DNA of 64,000 nucleotides, taken from contig NZ_JAODUA010000004.1 in assembly GCF_025399895.1 (NCBI RefSeq), forward strand, positions 124,001-188,000, read 5' to 3'. How positions within the stretch are numbered: position 1 is the first letter of the stretch; every line of letters begins with the position of its first letter. Source of the DNA: Streptomyces sp. ASQP_92. Lineage in GTDB: Bacteria; Actinomycetota; Actinomycetes; Streptomycetales; Streptomycetaceae. Below, piece by piece: positions 43,986 through 52,667 of the stretch. The position numbers were made by a program, and so were the translations under genes. Below the pieces are notes generated by a model. It was not told the DNA's origin. It saw only the letters and a list, made by a program, of their open reading frames with translations, and searched no databases.

Positions 43986-45521
43986 ATGAGCAGCATGTAC
44001 GGCTCGACCAACGGGGAGGCGACCATCCATGACGCGTTCACGCGTGTGGCGCGCCAGTTCCCCGATCGCCCGGCCGTGGTCTCGGCCGCCGGCCCGACGA
44101 CCTACGCGGAGCTGGCCGCCGAGGCCCGCCGCATCGCCCACCACCTGACCGGCCTCGGGGTCCGCCCCGGCAGCATCGTTCCCGTGGTGGCCCGCAGGTC
44201 GCCGGAGCTGACCGCGGTCATCCTCGGCATCCTGATGGCCGGCGGCGCCTACGGAATCCTCGACGTGCGGTGGCCGCCCGCGCGGATCGCCCAGTTCACG
44301 CACACCATGGACGCCCCGGTCGTCCTGGCGGACCCCGCGGGATCCACCGGTCTCGAACAGGCGGCGATCGACCACCTCACCTTCGACGAGCTGCGGGACC
44401 CGTCGGCGCGCCAGGGCGCCCCGTCCGGGCCGCTGCCCACGGTCGAACCCGACGCCTGCGCCACGGTCTTCTGGACCTCCGGAAGCACGGGCACCCCGAA
44501 GGCGGTGCTCTCCCCGCACCGGGCGACCACCCGGCTGTTCACTCCCGAGCCCTTCATGGAGTTCGGCGAGAGACCGGTGATGATCCACGCGGCCGCGGTG
44601 GCCTGGGACGCCTTCACCCTGGAGTTGTGGGGCATGCTGCTGACCGGCGGCACCGCGGTCGTCCACGAGGGCGACCTGCTGCTGCCACCGGCGATCCGCG
44701 CGTACGTCAGCGACTTCGGCGCGACCCACCTCTTCCTCACTCCGTCGCTCTTCGACGTGATCGCCGACGGCGACATCGACTGCCTCGCCGGTCTGCGCGC
44801 GGTGCTCCTCGGAGGAGACAAGCCGTCGCCCGCGAGCTGCCGCCGGCTCTTCGAGGCCCACCCCCACATGGAGTTGTACAACGGGTACGGCCCTGTCGAA
44901 GCGTGCGTGTTCGCCACCACCCACCGCATCACGGCCGCCGACACCGATGCGGCGGGCGGCATTCCGGCCGGCCGTCCCGTGCCCAGCACGGATCTCCATG
45001 TCGTACGGGACGGCACCCTCGCGCCCCCCGGCGAGACCGGCGAGATCGCCATCGCGGGCGCCGGACTCGCTCTCGGCTACCTGAACGCCCCCGAGCAGAC
45101 CGCGGCCGCCTTCACGAACGTGCTGGTCGACGGCGAGGAGCGCCGGGTGTACCTGACCGGCGACCAGGGCTGGATCGACGACTCCGGCCGCCTGCGCTTC
45201 GCCGGCCGCACGGACGCCCAGCTGAAAGTCGCCGGGCACCGGATCGAGCCCGCGGAGATCGAGTCGGCGGCGCGCTCCCTGGGCAGCAGGCGCTCGGTCC
45301 TGATGCCGATCCCCGACCGCAGCGGAACCCCGCGCATCATCCTGTTCGCCGAGACGCCCGACACCGCCATGACGGAACAGGACATGCAGGGCCGGCTCAG
45401 AAAGCTGCTGCCCGCCTACATGGTGCCCGCCAAAATCCACTTCGTCTCCGCGATGCCGCTGCTGGAGAACACCAAGATCAACAAGCGCGAACTCTCGGCG
45501 CGTTTCGGCTACGTCTCCTGA
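43986..45521 (+). CDS. Stand-alone amino-acid adenylation enzyme (NRPS A domain)
   Basis: The 511-residue enzyme has A3 FWTSGSTGTPKAVLSP, A4 AVAWDAFTLELWG, A5 NGYGPVEACVFATT, A7 LTGDQGW, A8 GRTDAQLKVAGHRIEPAE and the A10 lysine in NTKINKREL. No condensation or carrier domain is attached. By hand alignment to GrsA, the pocket has the Asp that binds an amino group and mainly aliphatic residues, nearest to valine-type codes. This is tentative. It should load the free carrier protein at 47226 or another carrier. GGGGG lies upstream of ATG 43986. Confidence 0.88.
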   Translation: MSSMYGSTNGEATIHDAFTRVARQFPDRPAVVSAAGPTTYAELAAEARRIAHHLTGLGVRPGSIVPVVARRSPELTAVILGILMAGGAYGILDVRWPPARIAQFTHTMDAPVVLADPAGSTGLEQAAIDHLTFDELRDPSARQGAPSGPLPTVEPDACATVFWTSGSTGTPKAVLSPHRATTRLFTPEPFMEFGERPVMIHAAAVAWDAFTLELWGMLLTGGTAVVHEGDLLLPPAIRAYVSDFGATHLFLTPSLFDVIADGDIDCLAGLRAVLLGGDKPSPASCRRLFEAHPHMELYNGYGPVEACVFATTHRITAADTDAAGGIPAGRPVPSTDLHVVRDGTLAPPGETGEIAIAGAGLALGYLNAPEQTAAAFTNVLVDGEERRVYLTGDQGWIDDSGRLRFAGRTDAQLKVAGHRIEPAEIESAARSLGSRRSVLMPIPDRSGTPRIILFAETPDTAMTEQDMQGRLRKLLPAYMVPAKIHFVSAMPLLENTKINKRELSARFGYVS

Positions 45522-45597
45522 AGCCGATTCCCCTCCGCCCGCGCCACCCTTTCCCACTGTCATCTGGCGATCCCGCATACAGGGAAGGACTCTTGTT

Positions 45598-46029
45598 TTG
45601 AGTACGCAAAGCCGCACGGAAGAGAAGTTTTCCTTAGCGCTGGAATCCATACAGAGCAAGCGCAGGATCGAACGGGTCATGGAAGCGGCGAACGCCCTCC
45701 TCGACAGGTATACGAAGCAGTACGAACCCGAAGAGCGCCTGCGCCTCGCCTTCGAACTCATTCGCCGCAATTTCACCGAAGAAGTCTCCCTTTCATTCGG
45801 TGACATCTCCTTCACGACCGATGAGAAGAACTCCGGCGGAGAGAGTGGCGGCAAGACCTCGTTCCGCTGCGACATCGTCGGTCCCGAAGGACGCTCGGGA
45901 ACACTCACAGCATTTTACACAGCCCCCGGTTCCATGGGGCTCACGGATTCCGAATGGCTCGATGCGATGCGTCTGCTGGCCGGTATCAGCGGCTTGGGCG
46001 TCGGAGGGTACGTCACGTGCTCGGGGTAA
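45598..46029 (+). CDS. Unknown GAF-like small protein in the biosynthetic operon
   Basis: The 143-residue protein starts at TTG 45598 (GGAAGGA about 8 bases ahead). A long charged helix (ERVMEAANALLDRYTKQYEP) is followed by beta-rich LSFGDISFTTDE and FRCDIVGPEGRSGTLTAFY. The end, WLDAMRLLAGISGLGVGGY, looks like half of a GAF-type sensor domain. Its end overlaps the P450 start by 13 bases. No catalytic motif is recognisable. Confidence 0.65.
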   Translation: MSTQSRTEEKFSLALESIQSKRRIERVMEAANALLDRYTKQYEPEERLRLAFELIRRNFTEEVSLSFGDISFTTDEKNSGGESGGKTSFRCDIVGPEGRSGTLTAFYTAPGSMGLTDSEWLDAMRLLAGISGLGVGGYVTCSG

Positions 46030-47195
46030 GTACCGAAGAAATTCCCACGAGGCCGTCGGAAAACCCCGCGAGCCTGCTGGCGAGACCTTACTGGTACCGG
46101 GACTTGCCCCCGGGCACCGATGTGCACCGGCTCGACGAGGGGCTGTTCACCGTCACCGGGAACGCCGCCGTCCACGAGGTGCTCACCCACCCCGGGATCG
46201 TGGCCGAGCACCCGCTCAAGGCCAGCGCGCGGGCCTTCGGGCCCAATGTGCTCGATGCCGACGGCCCCGCCCACCGGGCCTTCCGCGCCCTGCTGGCTCC
46301 CGTTCTGTCCGCGGGCCGGATAGCGGAGTACAAGCAGACCCTGATGCCCCGGCTCATCGACGCGCTCGTGGACGCCGTCGCCGGGACCGAGACGGACGAC
46401 TTCTACAACTCCTTCGCCCACAAGGTCCCTTACGGCATCGTGTGCACCATCCTCGGCATCGACCCGGCCCTGGAGGACCGCTTCCACGCGCTGACCCGCC
46501 CGCTGGCCCGGCTCCTGGACTATCCCACCGAGGAGACCGCCCAGACCCATGCCAATGTCAGCGAGCTGCTGCGGCTGATCGAGGAGCAGCGCGCCGGCGA
46601 AGCGGCCGACCCACGGTCCCTCCTGGAGACCATCGAACGGACCCGCGACCGCAAGGGCATCACCCTCACGGACAGCGAAGTGCGCTCGACGGCCCTGCTG
46701 TTCTTCCTCGCCGGTACCGAGACCAGCAGCGCGTTCATCACCTCGCTGGTGTACTGCATGGGCCGCTCCATCTTCGGCCTGGACGAACTCCGCGACGAAA
46801 CGGCCCGGGACGAGTTCATCGAAGAGGTCCTGCGGCTGTACCCGCCGGTGCAGACGATCGTCCGGTTCGCGGCCGACGACGTGACGGTCCAGGGCGTCCC
46901 CATCCCACGGCACTCGGCGGTCCTCGCCTCGGTCGCCGGGGCCAACCGGGACCCGCGGATGTTCGACAACCCCGACCGGTTCCGGACCGGCAGGAGCCTG
47001 AAGGGCTCGATCCCCTTCGCGGTCGGGGCGCACGCCTGCCCGGGAGCGATGCTCGCCAAGGCGGAGTTCTCGCTGCTCATCGAGAGGCTCGTCGAGCGCT
47101 GCTCGGAGGTGGTCATCACCCGGGACCAACGGGCCATGGAGAGCCAGTCGTTCGCCCACCCGGCCGGCTTCTCCGTGCAGTTCAAGACCAAGTAA
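46017..47195 (+). CDS. Cytochrome P450
   Basis: The 392-residue soluble P450 has the C-helix DADGPAHRAFR, I-helix oxygen-binding AGTETS at 232, ExxR at 270-273, and the heme loop FAVGAHACPGAM with Cys341. GTG 46017 follows GGAGGG and overlaps the preceding gene by 13 bases. In a unit with an adenylation enzyme, a free carrier protein and an SDR, it most likely oxidises an amino acid while bound to the carrier protein, as NovI-type P450s do. Redox partners are not encoded here. Confidence 0.92.
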   Translation: MLGVSTEEIPTRPSENPASLLARPYWYRDLPPGTDVHRLDEGLFTVTGNAAVHEVLTHPGIVAEHPLKASARAFGPNVLDADGPAHRAFRALLAPVLSAGRIAEYKQTLMPRLIDALVDAVAGTETDDFYNSFAHKVPYGIVCTILGIDPALEDRFHALTRPLARLLDYPTEETAQTHANVSELLRLIEEQRAGEAADPRSLLETIERTRDRKGITLTDSEVRSTALLFFLAGTETSSAFITSLVYCMGRSIFGLDELRDETARDEFIEEVLRLYPPVQTIVRFAADDVTVQGVPIPRHSAVLASVAGANRDPRMFDNPDRFRTGRSLKGSIPFAVGAHACPGAMLAKAEFSLLIERLVERCSEVVITRDQRAMESQSFAHPAGFSVQFKTK

Positions 47196-47225
47196 CCGCA
47201 TGACAAGCAAGAGAAAGAGGAAGCC

Positions 47226-47462
47226 GTGGAAAGCAAGATAGCGCTGCTCCGTGAGTGGCTCGGCGACCTGCACGAGGAGCCCGTCACCATCCAGGGCGAC
47301 ACGGACCTCGTCGAGTCGGGCGTGGTGACCAGTCTCCAGTTCGTCCAGATGGTGATCGAGATCGAGCGCCTGCACGGACAGAAGCTGGACCCGGGCGTCA
47401 TCAACATCGAGTCCATGCGCACGCTCGACGCCATCAACACGACCGTGTTCCAGGCTGCCTGA
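47226..47462 (+). CDS. Free-standing acyl/aminoacyl carrier protein
   Basis: The 78-residue protein has the carrier-protein four-helix pattern, with Ser36 in SGVVTSLQFVQMV as the phosphopantetheine site (usual motif GxDSL, here VTSL). GTG 47226 has AGAGGAAG ahead. It is encoded between P450 and SDR and its stop overlaps the SDR start. It should carry the amino acid loaded by the ligase at 41086, the adenylation enzyme at 43986, or both. Confidence 0.88.
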   Translation: MESKIALLREWLGDLHEEPVTIQGDTDLVESGVVTSLQFVQMVIEIERLHGQKLDPGVINIESMRTLDAINTTVFQAA

Positions 47463-48202
47463 TGGGTTCGGACACGTCCCGTGTCGCGGTGGTCTCCGGT
47501 ACCTCGTCCGGGATCGGTGCGGCCGTCGCGACGGAGTTCCTGAACCGGGGCTACACCGTCGTCGGCCTGTCCCGGCGGGGGAACCCCACGCTCGCGCAGG
47601 AGAAGGGCTACGTCGACTGCCTGGCCGATCTGCGGGACGACTCGGCCGTGCGGTCGGCGCTCGACTCGGTGTCGTCCACGACGGAGGGCGGTGTGCGAGC
47701 CGTGGTGCTCAACTCCGGTGTCTCGCCGGACCCGGTCGACCTCCGCAAGCTGGACTGGCAGGTGGCGGCCGACGCGTACGAGAACAACGTGCACACCGCC
47801 CTGAGCCTCATCCAGGCGACCGCCCCCCTGCTCGGGCGCGGCGGCGACGGTTCGCTCACCTTCGTCGGGGCGAGCCTGGCCAACGGCTACCAGCCCGACC
47901 GGTGGGCCTACGCGGCCAGCAAGGCCGCGATGACCGCCCTGATGCGGGCCTGCTCGGCCGAGTTCGCCGACGACGGCGTCGTGGCGAACGAGGTGCGCCC
48001 CGGACCGGTGGCAACTGCCATGACGCTGGCCGGACTTGACGGCGAAGTGAGCGACCAGGTCATCCGCGCCATCAACGAGGGCTTCGGTACGGACTGGCTC
48101 AAGGCACCGCGCACCGTGGCCGAATGGATCGTCTCCATCGCCGAGTTCCCGTCGAACGGGCCCACGGGCCAGGTCTTCAACTACAGCCGCAAGGTGCTGT
48201 GA
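47462..48202 (+). CDS. Short-chain dehydrogenase/reductase of the biosynthetic operon
   Basis: The 246-residue SDR has cofactor loop SGTSSGIGAAVA, LNSGVS in place of NNAG, a Ser in FVGASLANGYQ and Tyr-Lys in YAASKAAMTA. It starts in a TGATG overlap with the carrier protein gene. After P450 hydroxylation it could oxidise a beta-hydroxy aminoacyl carrier protein to the beta-keto form, the role of NovJ/NovK, though it could also act on a released product. Confidence 0.88.
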   Translation: MGSDTSRVAVVSGTSSGIGAAVATEFLNRGYTVVGLSRRGNPTLAQEKGYVDCLADLRDDSAVRSALDSVSSTTEGGVRAVVLNSGVSPDPVDLRKLDWQVAADAYENNVHTALSLIQATAPLLGRGGDGSLTFVGASLANGYQPDRWAYAASKAAMTALMRACSAEFADDGVVANEVRPGPVATAMTLAGLDGEVSDQVIRAINEGFGTDWLKAPRTVAEWIVSIAEFPSNGPTGQVFNYSRKVL

Positions 48203-48269
48203 CCGGCCTCCCCCGCTTTCTTCTCACTCCGAGAAACCCATTCCGTAATCCTGAGAAAGGCATACAGCC

Positions 48270-49091
48270 ATGTCCAACTACCCTTCCTCCGAGCAGCTCC
48301 TCGACCTGTTCAACTGGGCTTCGCCCGCCATGCTGGTGACCGACGCCGACGGCCTCGTCGTGCTGGCGAACAAGGCCGCCTCGGAGCTCCTCGCGGACCA
48401 GGCCGCCGCCGGCACCAAGCTCGCCGACGCCCTGGGCATCGACGGCTACACCGCTCTGCTCGCGGCCGGTGAGCCGGTCGAGAACCTGGACGCCACCTTC
48501 GTCAACGCCGACTTCCCGTCCGGTTACGCCAATGTCGGTTTCGGCGAGGTCGAGGGCAGCACCTACGGTTTCTGGGCGCTGCGCCCCGTCACGACGCACC
48601 CCACGCCCTCCTCGCAGGCCGGTGAGGGCAACTCCACCGCGCAGGCCTGGATCAACCAGGTCGACCGGTCCAGCGCGGCCTACACCCCGGTGGGCGACGA
48701 CGCCGTCAAGTTCATCCAGGCGTTCTACGACACCTGCCCCGTCGCCATCCACCTCATCGAGGAGGACGGCACCGTCGCCCACGCCAACTGGAAGGACATC
48801 GCGATCGTCGGTGCCAGTGAGCAGCCGGACACCTACGTCGGTCACCACATCCGCCACATCTACGCCGACCAGGAGGTCGTGGAGGACTTCCTCGGCCGCT
48901 GGGGCGAGGACGCGCCGATCATCGACTTCCGCGCGGACTTCCTCAACAAGGGCGAGCGGGTACCCGTGGTGATCTTCTCCACCGCCAAGGTCGAGGACAA
49001 CAAGCTCAAGAACACCCGCTGCTTCGTCTTCCCGGACAGCCACCCGGACCGCAAGCGCGACAAGGTCAAGGCGCTGGACCTCAACTTCTGA
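48270..49091 (+). CDS. Double-PAS protein without output domain
   Basis: The 273-residue protein has PAS 1 at about 8-105 (LFNWASPAMLVTDADGLVVL, ANKAASELLADQAA) and PAS 2 at about 145-260 (FYDTCPVAIHLIEEDGTVAH, HIRHIYADQEVVEDFL). There is no kinase, cyclase or DNA-binding part. It is the last gene of the biosynthetic unit and is followed by a terminator. It may be a sensor, a scaffold, or an enzyme using the PAS pocket; the sequence does not decide. Confidence 0.75.
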   Translation: MSNYPSSEQLLDLFNWASPAMLVTDADGLVVLANKAASELLADQAAAGTKLADALGIDGYTALLAAGEPVENLDATFVNADFPSGYANVGFGEVEGSTYGFWALRPVTTHPTPSSQAGEGNSTAQAWINQVDRSSAAYTPVGDDAVKFIQAFYDTCPVAIHLIEEDGTVAHANWKDIAIVGASEQPDTYVGHHIRHIYADQEVVEDFLGRWGEDAPIIDFRADFLNKGERVPVVIFSTAKVEDNKLKNTRCFVFPDSHPDRKRDKVKALDLNF

Positions 49092-49126
49092 TCCCAGCAC
49101 ACCACTTGTGCTGTTCGTCGCGAAAC

Positions 49127-49161
49127 CCGGGCCCCGGCGGCCACTCGCCGCCGGGGCCCGG
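49127..49161 (+). terminator. 14-bp hairpin terminator closing the biosynthetic operon
   Basis: CCGGGCCCCGGCGG pairs perfectly with CCGCCGGGGCCCGG across a 7-base loop, 36 bases after the PAS gene and before narK. Confidence 0.85.
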
Positions 49162-49198
49162 CCCTGCCCCGGAACCCTTGACTCATCTGGAGCACACC

Positions 49199-50578
49199 AT
49201 GGCTGACACCACCACCGGGCGGGGCCGCTGGCTCAGCGGCTGGGATCCGGAGGACGAGGACGCCTGGGACAGAGGCGGCCACCGCATCGCCCGCCGCAAC
49301 CTGATCCTGTCCGTTCTGGCCGAACACATCGGCTTCTCGGTGTGGACCCTGTGGTCCGTCCTCGTCCTGTTCATGTCCCCCGCCATCGGCCTCGGCTTCA
49401 ACCCCGGCGAGAAGTTCCTCCTGGTCGCCACGCCGACCGTCGTCGGCGCGCTGCTGCGGCTGCCCTACAGCTACGCGGTGACCCGGTTCGGCGGGCGCAA
49501 CTGGACCATCTTCGCCACCTCGATCCTGCTCGTCCCCGCGCTGCTCGCCCTGTACTTCGTCCAGCGCCCCGGCACTCCCCTGTGGGTGTTCCTGGTCATC
49601 GGCGCCACGGCCGGCGTCGGCGGCGGCAACTTCGCCTCGTCGATGACCAACATCACCGCGTTCTACCCCCAGCGCCATCAGGGCTGGGCCCTCGGGCTCA
49701 ACGCGGGCGGGGGCAACCTCGGGGTGGCGGCGGTACAGCTCGTCGGACTCGCGGTCATCTCCCTCGCCGGCAACACCCACCCCTCCTACGTCGCGGCCGT
49801 CTATCTGCCCCTGGTCGTGGCCGTCGCGCTGCTCGCCGCGTGGAAGATGGACAACGTCGACGCCGTACGGACCGAGCCGGGTGCCCAGCGCGAAGCGGCC
49901 CGCCACCGTGACACCTGGTGGATCTCCCTGCTGTACATCGGCACGTTCGGCTCCTTCATCGGCTACGGCTTCGCCTTCGGCCTGGTCCTGCAGAACGAGT
50001 TCGGCTCCACCCCGCTCGAGGCCGTCGGCTACACCTTCCTCGGGCCGCTGCTCGGGTCGTTCTCGCGCCCGCTGGGCGGCCGGCTGGCCGACCGCAAGGG
50101 CGGCGCCCGCGTCACGTTGTGGAACTTCCTCGGCATGGCCGCCGGCACCGTGGTGCTCATCGTCGCCGCGAGCATGCACTCCTTCGCGCTGTTCATCGGC
50201 GGGTTCACCGCCCTGTTCGTACTCAGCGGCATCGGCAACGGGTCGACGTACAAGATGATCCCGGCGGTGTTCGCCAAGAAGGCCGAGGACGAGGTCACCT
50301 CCGGCCACGACGCGAGCGGGGCCTTCGCCCGCGCCCGTCGGCTGTCGGGCGCGGTCATCGCGATCGCCGGTGCGGTCGGCGCGCTCGGCGGCGCCGCCAT
50401 CAACTTCGCGTTCAAGCTGTCGTACACGAACGGCTCCAGCTCCGGCATCCCGGCCTTCGTGGTCTTCCTCGGCTACTACGCCCTGTGCGTCGCGGTCATC
50501 CGGTTCGTCTATCTGCGTCCTGTGTCCACGGGCGGCGGGCATGCCGCGAAGAGCGCCAAGAAAGCCAGCCGTGTCTGA
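49199..50578 (+). CDS. narK: Nitrate/nitrite transporter
   Basis: The 459-residue, 12-helix MFS protein of the NNP family has the nitrate signature GVGGGNFASSMTNI in helix 5 and a related glycine-rich segment LSGIGNGSTYKMIP in the second half. ATG 49199 follows GGAG. Its stop overlaps the nitrate reductase start by 8 bases, so it supplies nitrate to that enzyme or moves nitrite out. Confidence 0.92.
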   Translation: MADTTTGRGRWLSGWDPEDEDAWDRGGHRIARRNLILSVLAEHIGFSVWTLWSVLVLFMSPAIGLGFNPGEKFLLVATPTVVGALLRLPYSYAVTRFGGRNWTIFATSILLVPALLALYFVQRPGTPLWVFLVIGATAGVGGGNFASSMTNITAFYPQRHQGWALGLNAGGGNLGVAAVQLVGLAVISLAGNTHPSYVAAVYLPLVVAVALLAAWKMDNVDAVRTEPGAQREAARHRDTWWISLLYIGTFGSFIGYGFAFGLVLQNEFGSTPLEAVGYTFLGPLLGSFSRPLGGRLADRKGGARVTLWNFLGMAAGTVVLIVAASMHSFALFIGGFTALFVLSGIGNGSTYKMIPAVFAKKAEDEVTSGHDASGAFARARRLSGAVIAIAGAVGALGGAAINFAFKLSYTNGSSSGIPAFVVFLGYYALCVAVIRFVYLRPVSTGGGHAAKSAKKASRV

Positions 50579-52667
50579 ACTCCCCCCGCCGCAGCGGGAG
50601 GTGGCGACCCACTGCCCGTACTGCGCCCTTCAGTGCGGCACACGCCTGGGCGGTGACCGGGAGACCGGCGTCGTGGTGCGGCCCGCCGACTTCCCGGTCA
50701 ACCGGGGCCGGCTGTGCCAGAAGGGGTGGACCGCGCCCCAAGTCCTGTCCGCCACCGACCGGTTGACCCGACCGCTGGTCCGCCGACGCGACGGCCGGCT
50801 CGCCGGTGCGTCCTGGGACACCGCCCTGGACACGGTGGCCGAGGGCCTGCGCCGGATCCGTGCCGAGCACGGCCCGGACGGCGTGGCGGTCTTCGGCGGA
50901 GGCGGGCTCACCAACGAGAAGGCGTACCTGCTGGGCAAGTTCGCCCGCGTCGCCCTGGGGACCAGCCAGATCGACTACAACGGACGTTTCTGCATGTCGT
51001 CGGCGGCCGCGGCGGGCAACGCGGCCTTCGGCGTGGACCGGGGCCTGCCGTTCCCGGTGACCGACCTCCGGGGCGCGCAGACGGTCCTGCTGGCGGGCGC
51101 GAACGTCGCCGAGACGATGCCGCCGCTGATGCAGCACCTCGACGGCGCCGAGCTGATCGTCATCGATCCGCGCCGGAGCGCCACCGCCCAGCGGGCCGCG
51201 CTGCACCTGCAACCCGCGCCGGGCTCCGATCTGGCTCTCGCGCTCGGCCTGCTGCACATCGCCGCCGTGGACGGTCTGCTCGACCGGAACTACATCCAGG
51301 ACCGTACCCAGGGCTTCGATGCCGCGCTGCGGCGGGCGATGGACTGGTGGCCGGAGCGGGTGGAGGCCGTCACCGGAGTGCCCGCGAGCGACCAGCGCAC
51401 CGCCGTGCGCATGCTCGCCGAGGCGCGCAGCGCCTATGTGCTGACGGGCCGCGGGGTGGAGCAGCACAGCACGGGCACCGACACGGTGGCGGGCTTCATC
51501 AACCTGGCCCTCGCGCTCGGCCTGCCGGGCCGTACGGGCAGCGGATACGGGTGTCTGACCGGGCAGGGCAACGGCCAGGGCGGCCGCGAGCACGGGCAGA
51601 AGGCCGACCAGTTGCCCGGATACCGGTCCATCACCGATCCGGCGGCGCGGGCCCATGTCGCCGGAGTCTGGGGCGTGGCGCCGGACGCCCTGCCGGGTCC
51701 CGGGCGCAGCGCCTACGAGCTCCTGGACGCCCTGGGCACCGACCAGGGCCCCCGGGGACTCCTGGTATTCGGGTCGAACCCGGCCGTCTCGGCCCCCCGC
51801 TCGGCGCGCGTGGCCGAGCGGCTCGCCGCCCTCGACCTGCTGGTGGTGGCCGACTTCGTGCCGTCCGAGACCGCGCTCATGGCCGACGTGGTGCTGCCCG
51901 TCCCCCAGTGGGCCGAGGAGGAGGGCACCCTGACGAGCCTGGAGGGACGGGTGCTGCGCCGCCGCGCGCTCCTTGCGCCGCCGGGGCAGGTACGCAGCGA
52001 CCTCCAGGTCCTGCACGACCTCGCGGTACGCCTCGGCGAGCCCGCCGGCCGCTACCCCACGGTCCCGCGCGATGTCTTCGACGAACTGCGCGCCGCTTCC
52101 CGTGGCGGCAGGGCCGACTATTCGGGGATCTCCTACGACCGTCTCGACGCCGGGGAAAGCCTGCACTGGCCCTGCCCGGACGTGCCCGGCCCGCACCCGG
52201 GCACTCCCCGGCTCTTCCTCGACCGCTTCGCGCACCCCGAGGGCAGGGCGCGGTTCATCGCGGTGGAGCATCAGGGGCCGGCGGAGGACCTCAGCCCCCG
52301 CTATCCGCTCCACGCGACGACCGGCAGGGTCCTCGCGCACTACCAGTCGGGGGCGCAGACCCGCCGTGTGGCCGAACTCAACGAGGCCGCACCAGGGCCG
52401 TTCGTCGAGATCCACCCCGACACCGCGCTCCGGTCCGGGGTGGCCGACGCGGGCCTCGCCCGGATCGTCTCCGCGCGCGGCAGCATGACGGCCCGCGTCC
52501 GGGTGGATCCGACGATGCGCCTGGACACCGTGTTCGCGCCCTTCCACTTTCCCGGCGAGGGCCGGGCCAACCTGTTCACCCACCCGGCTCTGGACCCCCA
52601 CAGCGGCATGCCCGCGTTCAAGGTGTGCGCCGTGCGGATCGAGCCCGTGCCAGGAGTCGCGCCGTGA
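50571..52667 (+). CDS. nasA: Assimilatory nitrate reductase, molybdenum catalytic subunit
   Basis: The 698-residue protein has an N-terminal 4Fe-4S site (CPYCALQCG then LCQKGW: C-x2-C-x3-C...C), the bis-MGD domain with NYNGRFCMSS-like DYNGRFCMSSAAAAGNAAF, and GQGNGQGGREHGQKADQLPG near the active site. The C-terminal molybdopterin dinucleotide-binding part has HATTGRVLAHYQSG. It reduces nitrate to nitrite in the cytosol. GTG 50571 lies inside the end of narK, and the stop overlaps the next gene. Confidence 0.92.
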   Translation: MSELPPPQREVATHCPYCALQCGTRLGGDRETGVVVRPADFPVNRGRLCQKGWTAPQVLSATDRLTRPLVRRRDGRLAGASWDTALDTVAEGLRRIRAEHGPDGVAVFGGGGLTNEKAYLLGKFARVALGTSQIDYNGRFCMSSAAAAGNAAFGVDRGLPFPVTDLRGAQTVLLAGANVAETMPPLMQHLDGAELIVIDPRRSATAQRAALHLQPAPGSDLALALGLLHIAAVDGLLDRNYIQDRTQGFDAALRRAMDWWPERVEAVTGVPASDQRTAVRMLAEARSAYVLTGRGVEQHSTGTDTVAGFINLALALGLPGRTGSGYGCLTGQGNGQGGREHGQKADQLPGYRSITDPAARAHVAGVWGVAPDALPGPGRSAYELLDALGTDQGPRGLLVFGSNPAVSAPRSARVAERLAALDLLVVADFVPSETALMADVVLPVPQWAEEEGTLTSLEGRVLRRRALLAPPGQVRSDLQVLHDLAVRLGEPAGRYPTVPRDVFDELRAASRGGRADYSGISYDRLDAGESLHWPCPDVPGPHPGTPRLFLDRFAHPEGRARFIAVEHQGPAEDLSPRYPLHATTGRVLAHYQSGAQTRRVAELNEAAPGPFVEIHPDTALRSGVADAGLARIVSARGSMTARVRVDPTMRLDTVFAPFHFPGEGRANLFTHPALDPHSGMPAFKVCAVRIEPVPGVAP

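Noticed and set aside
43788..45908. A 706-codon minus-strand frame
   Set aside because: It is antisense to the adenylation gene and its neighbours, with Arg/Gly-rich content and no family motif.
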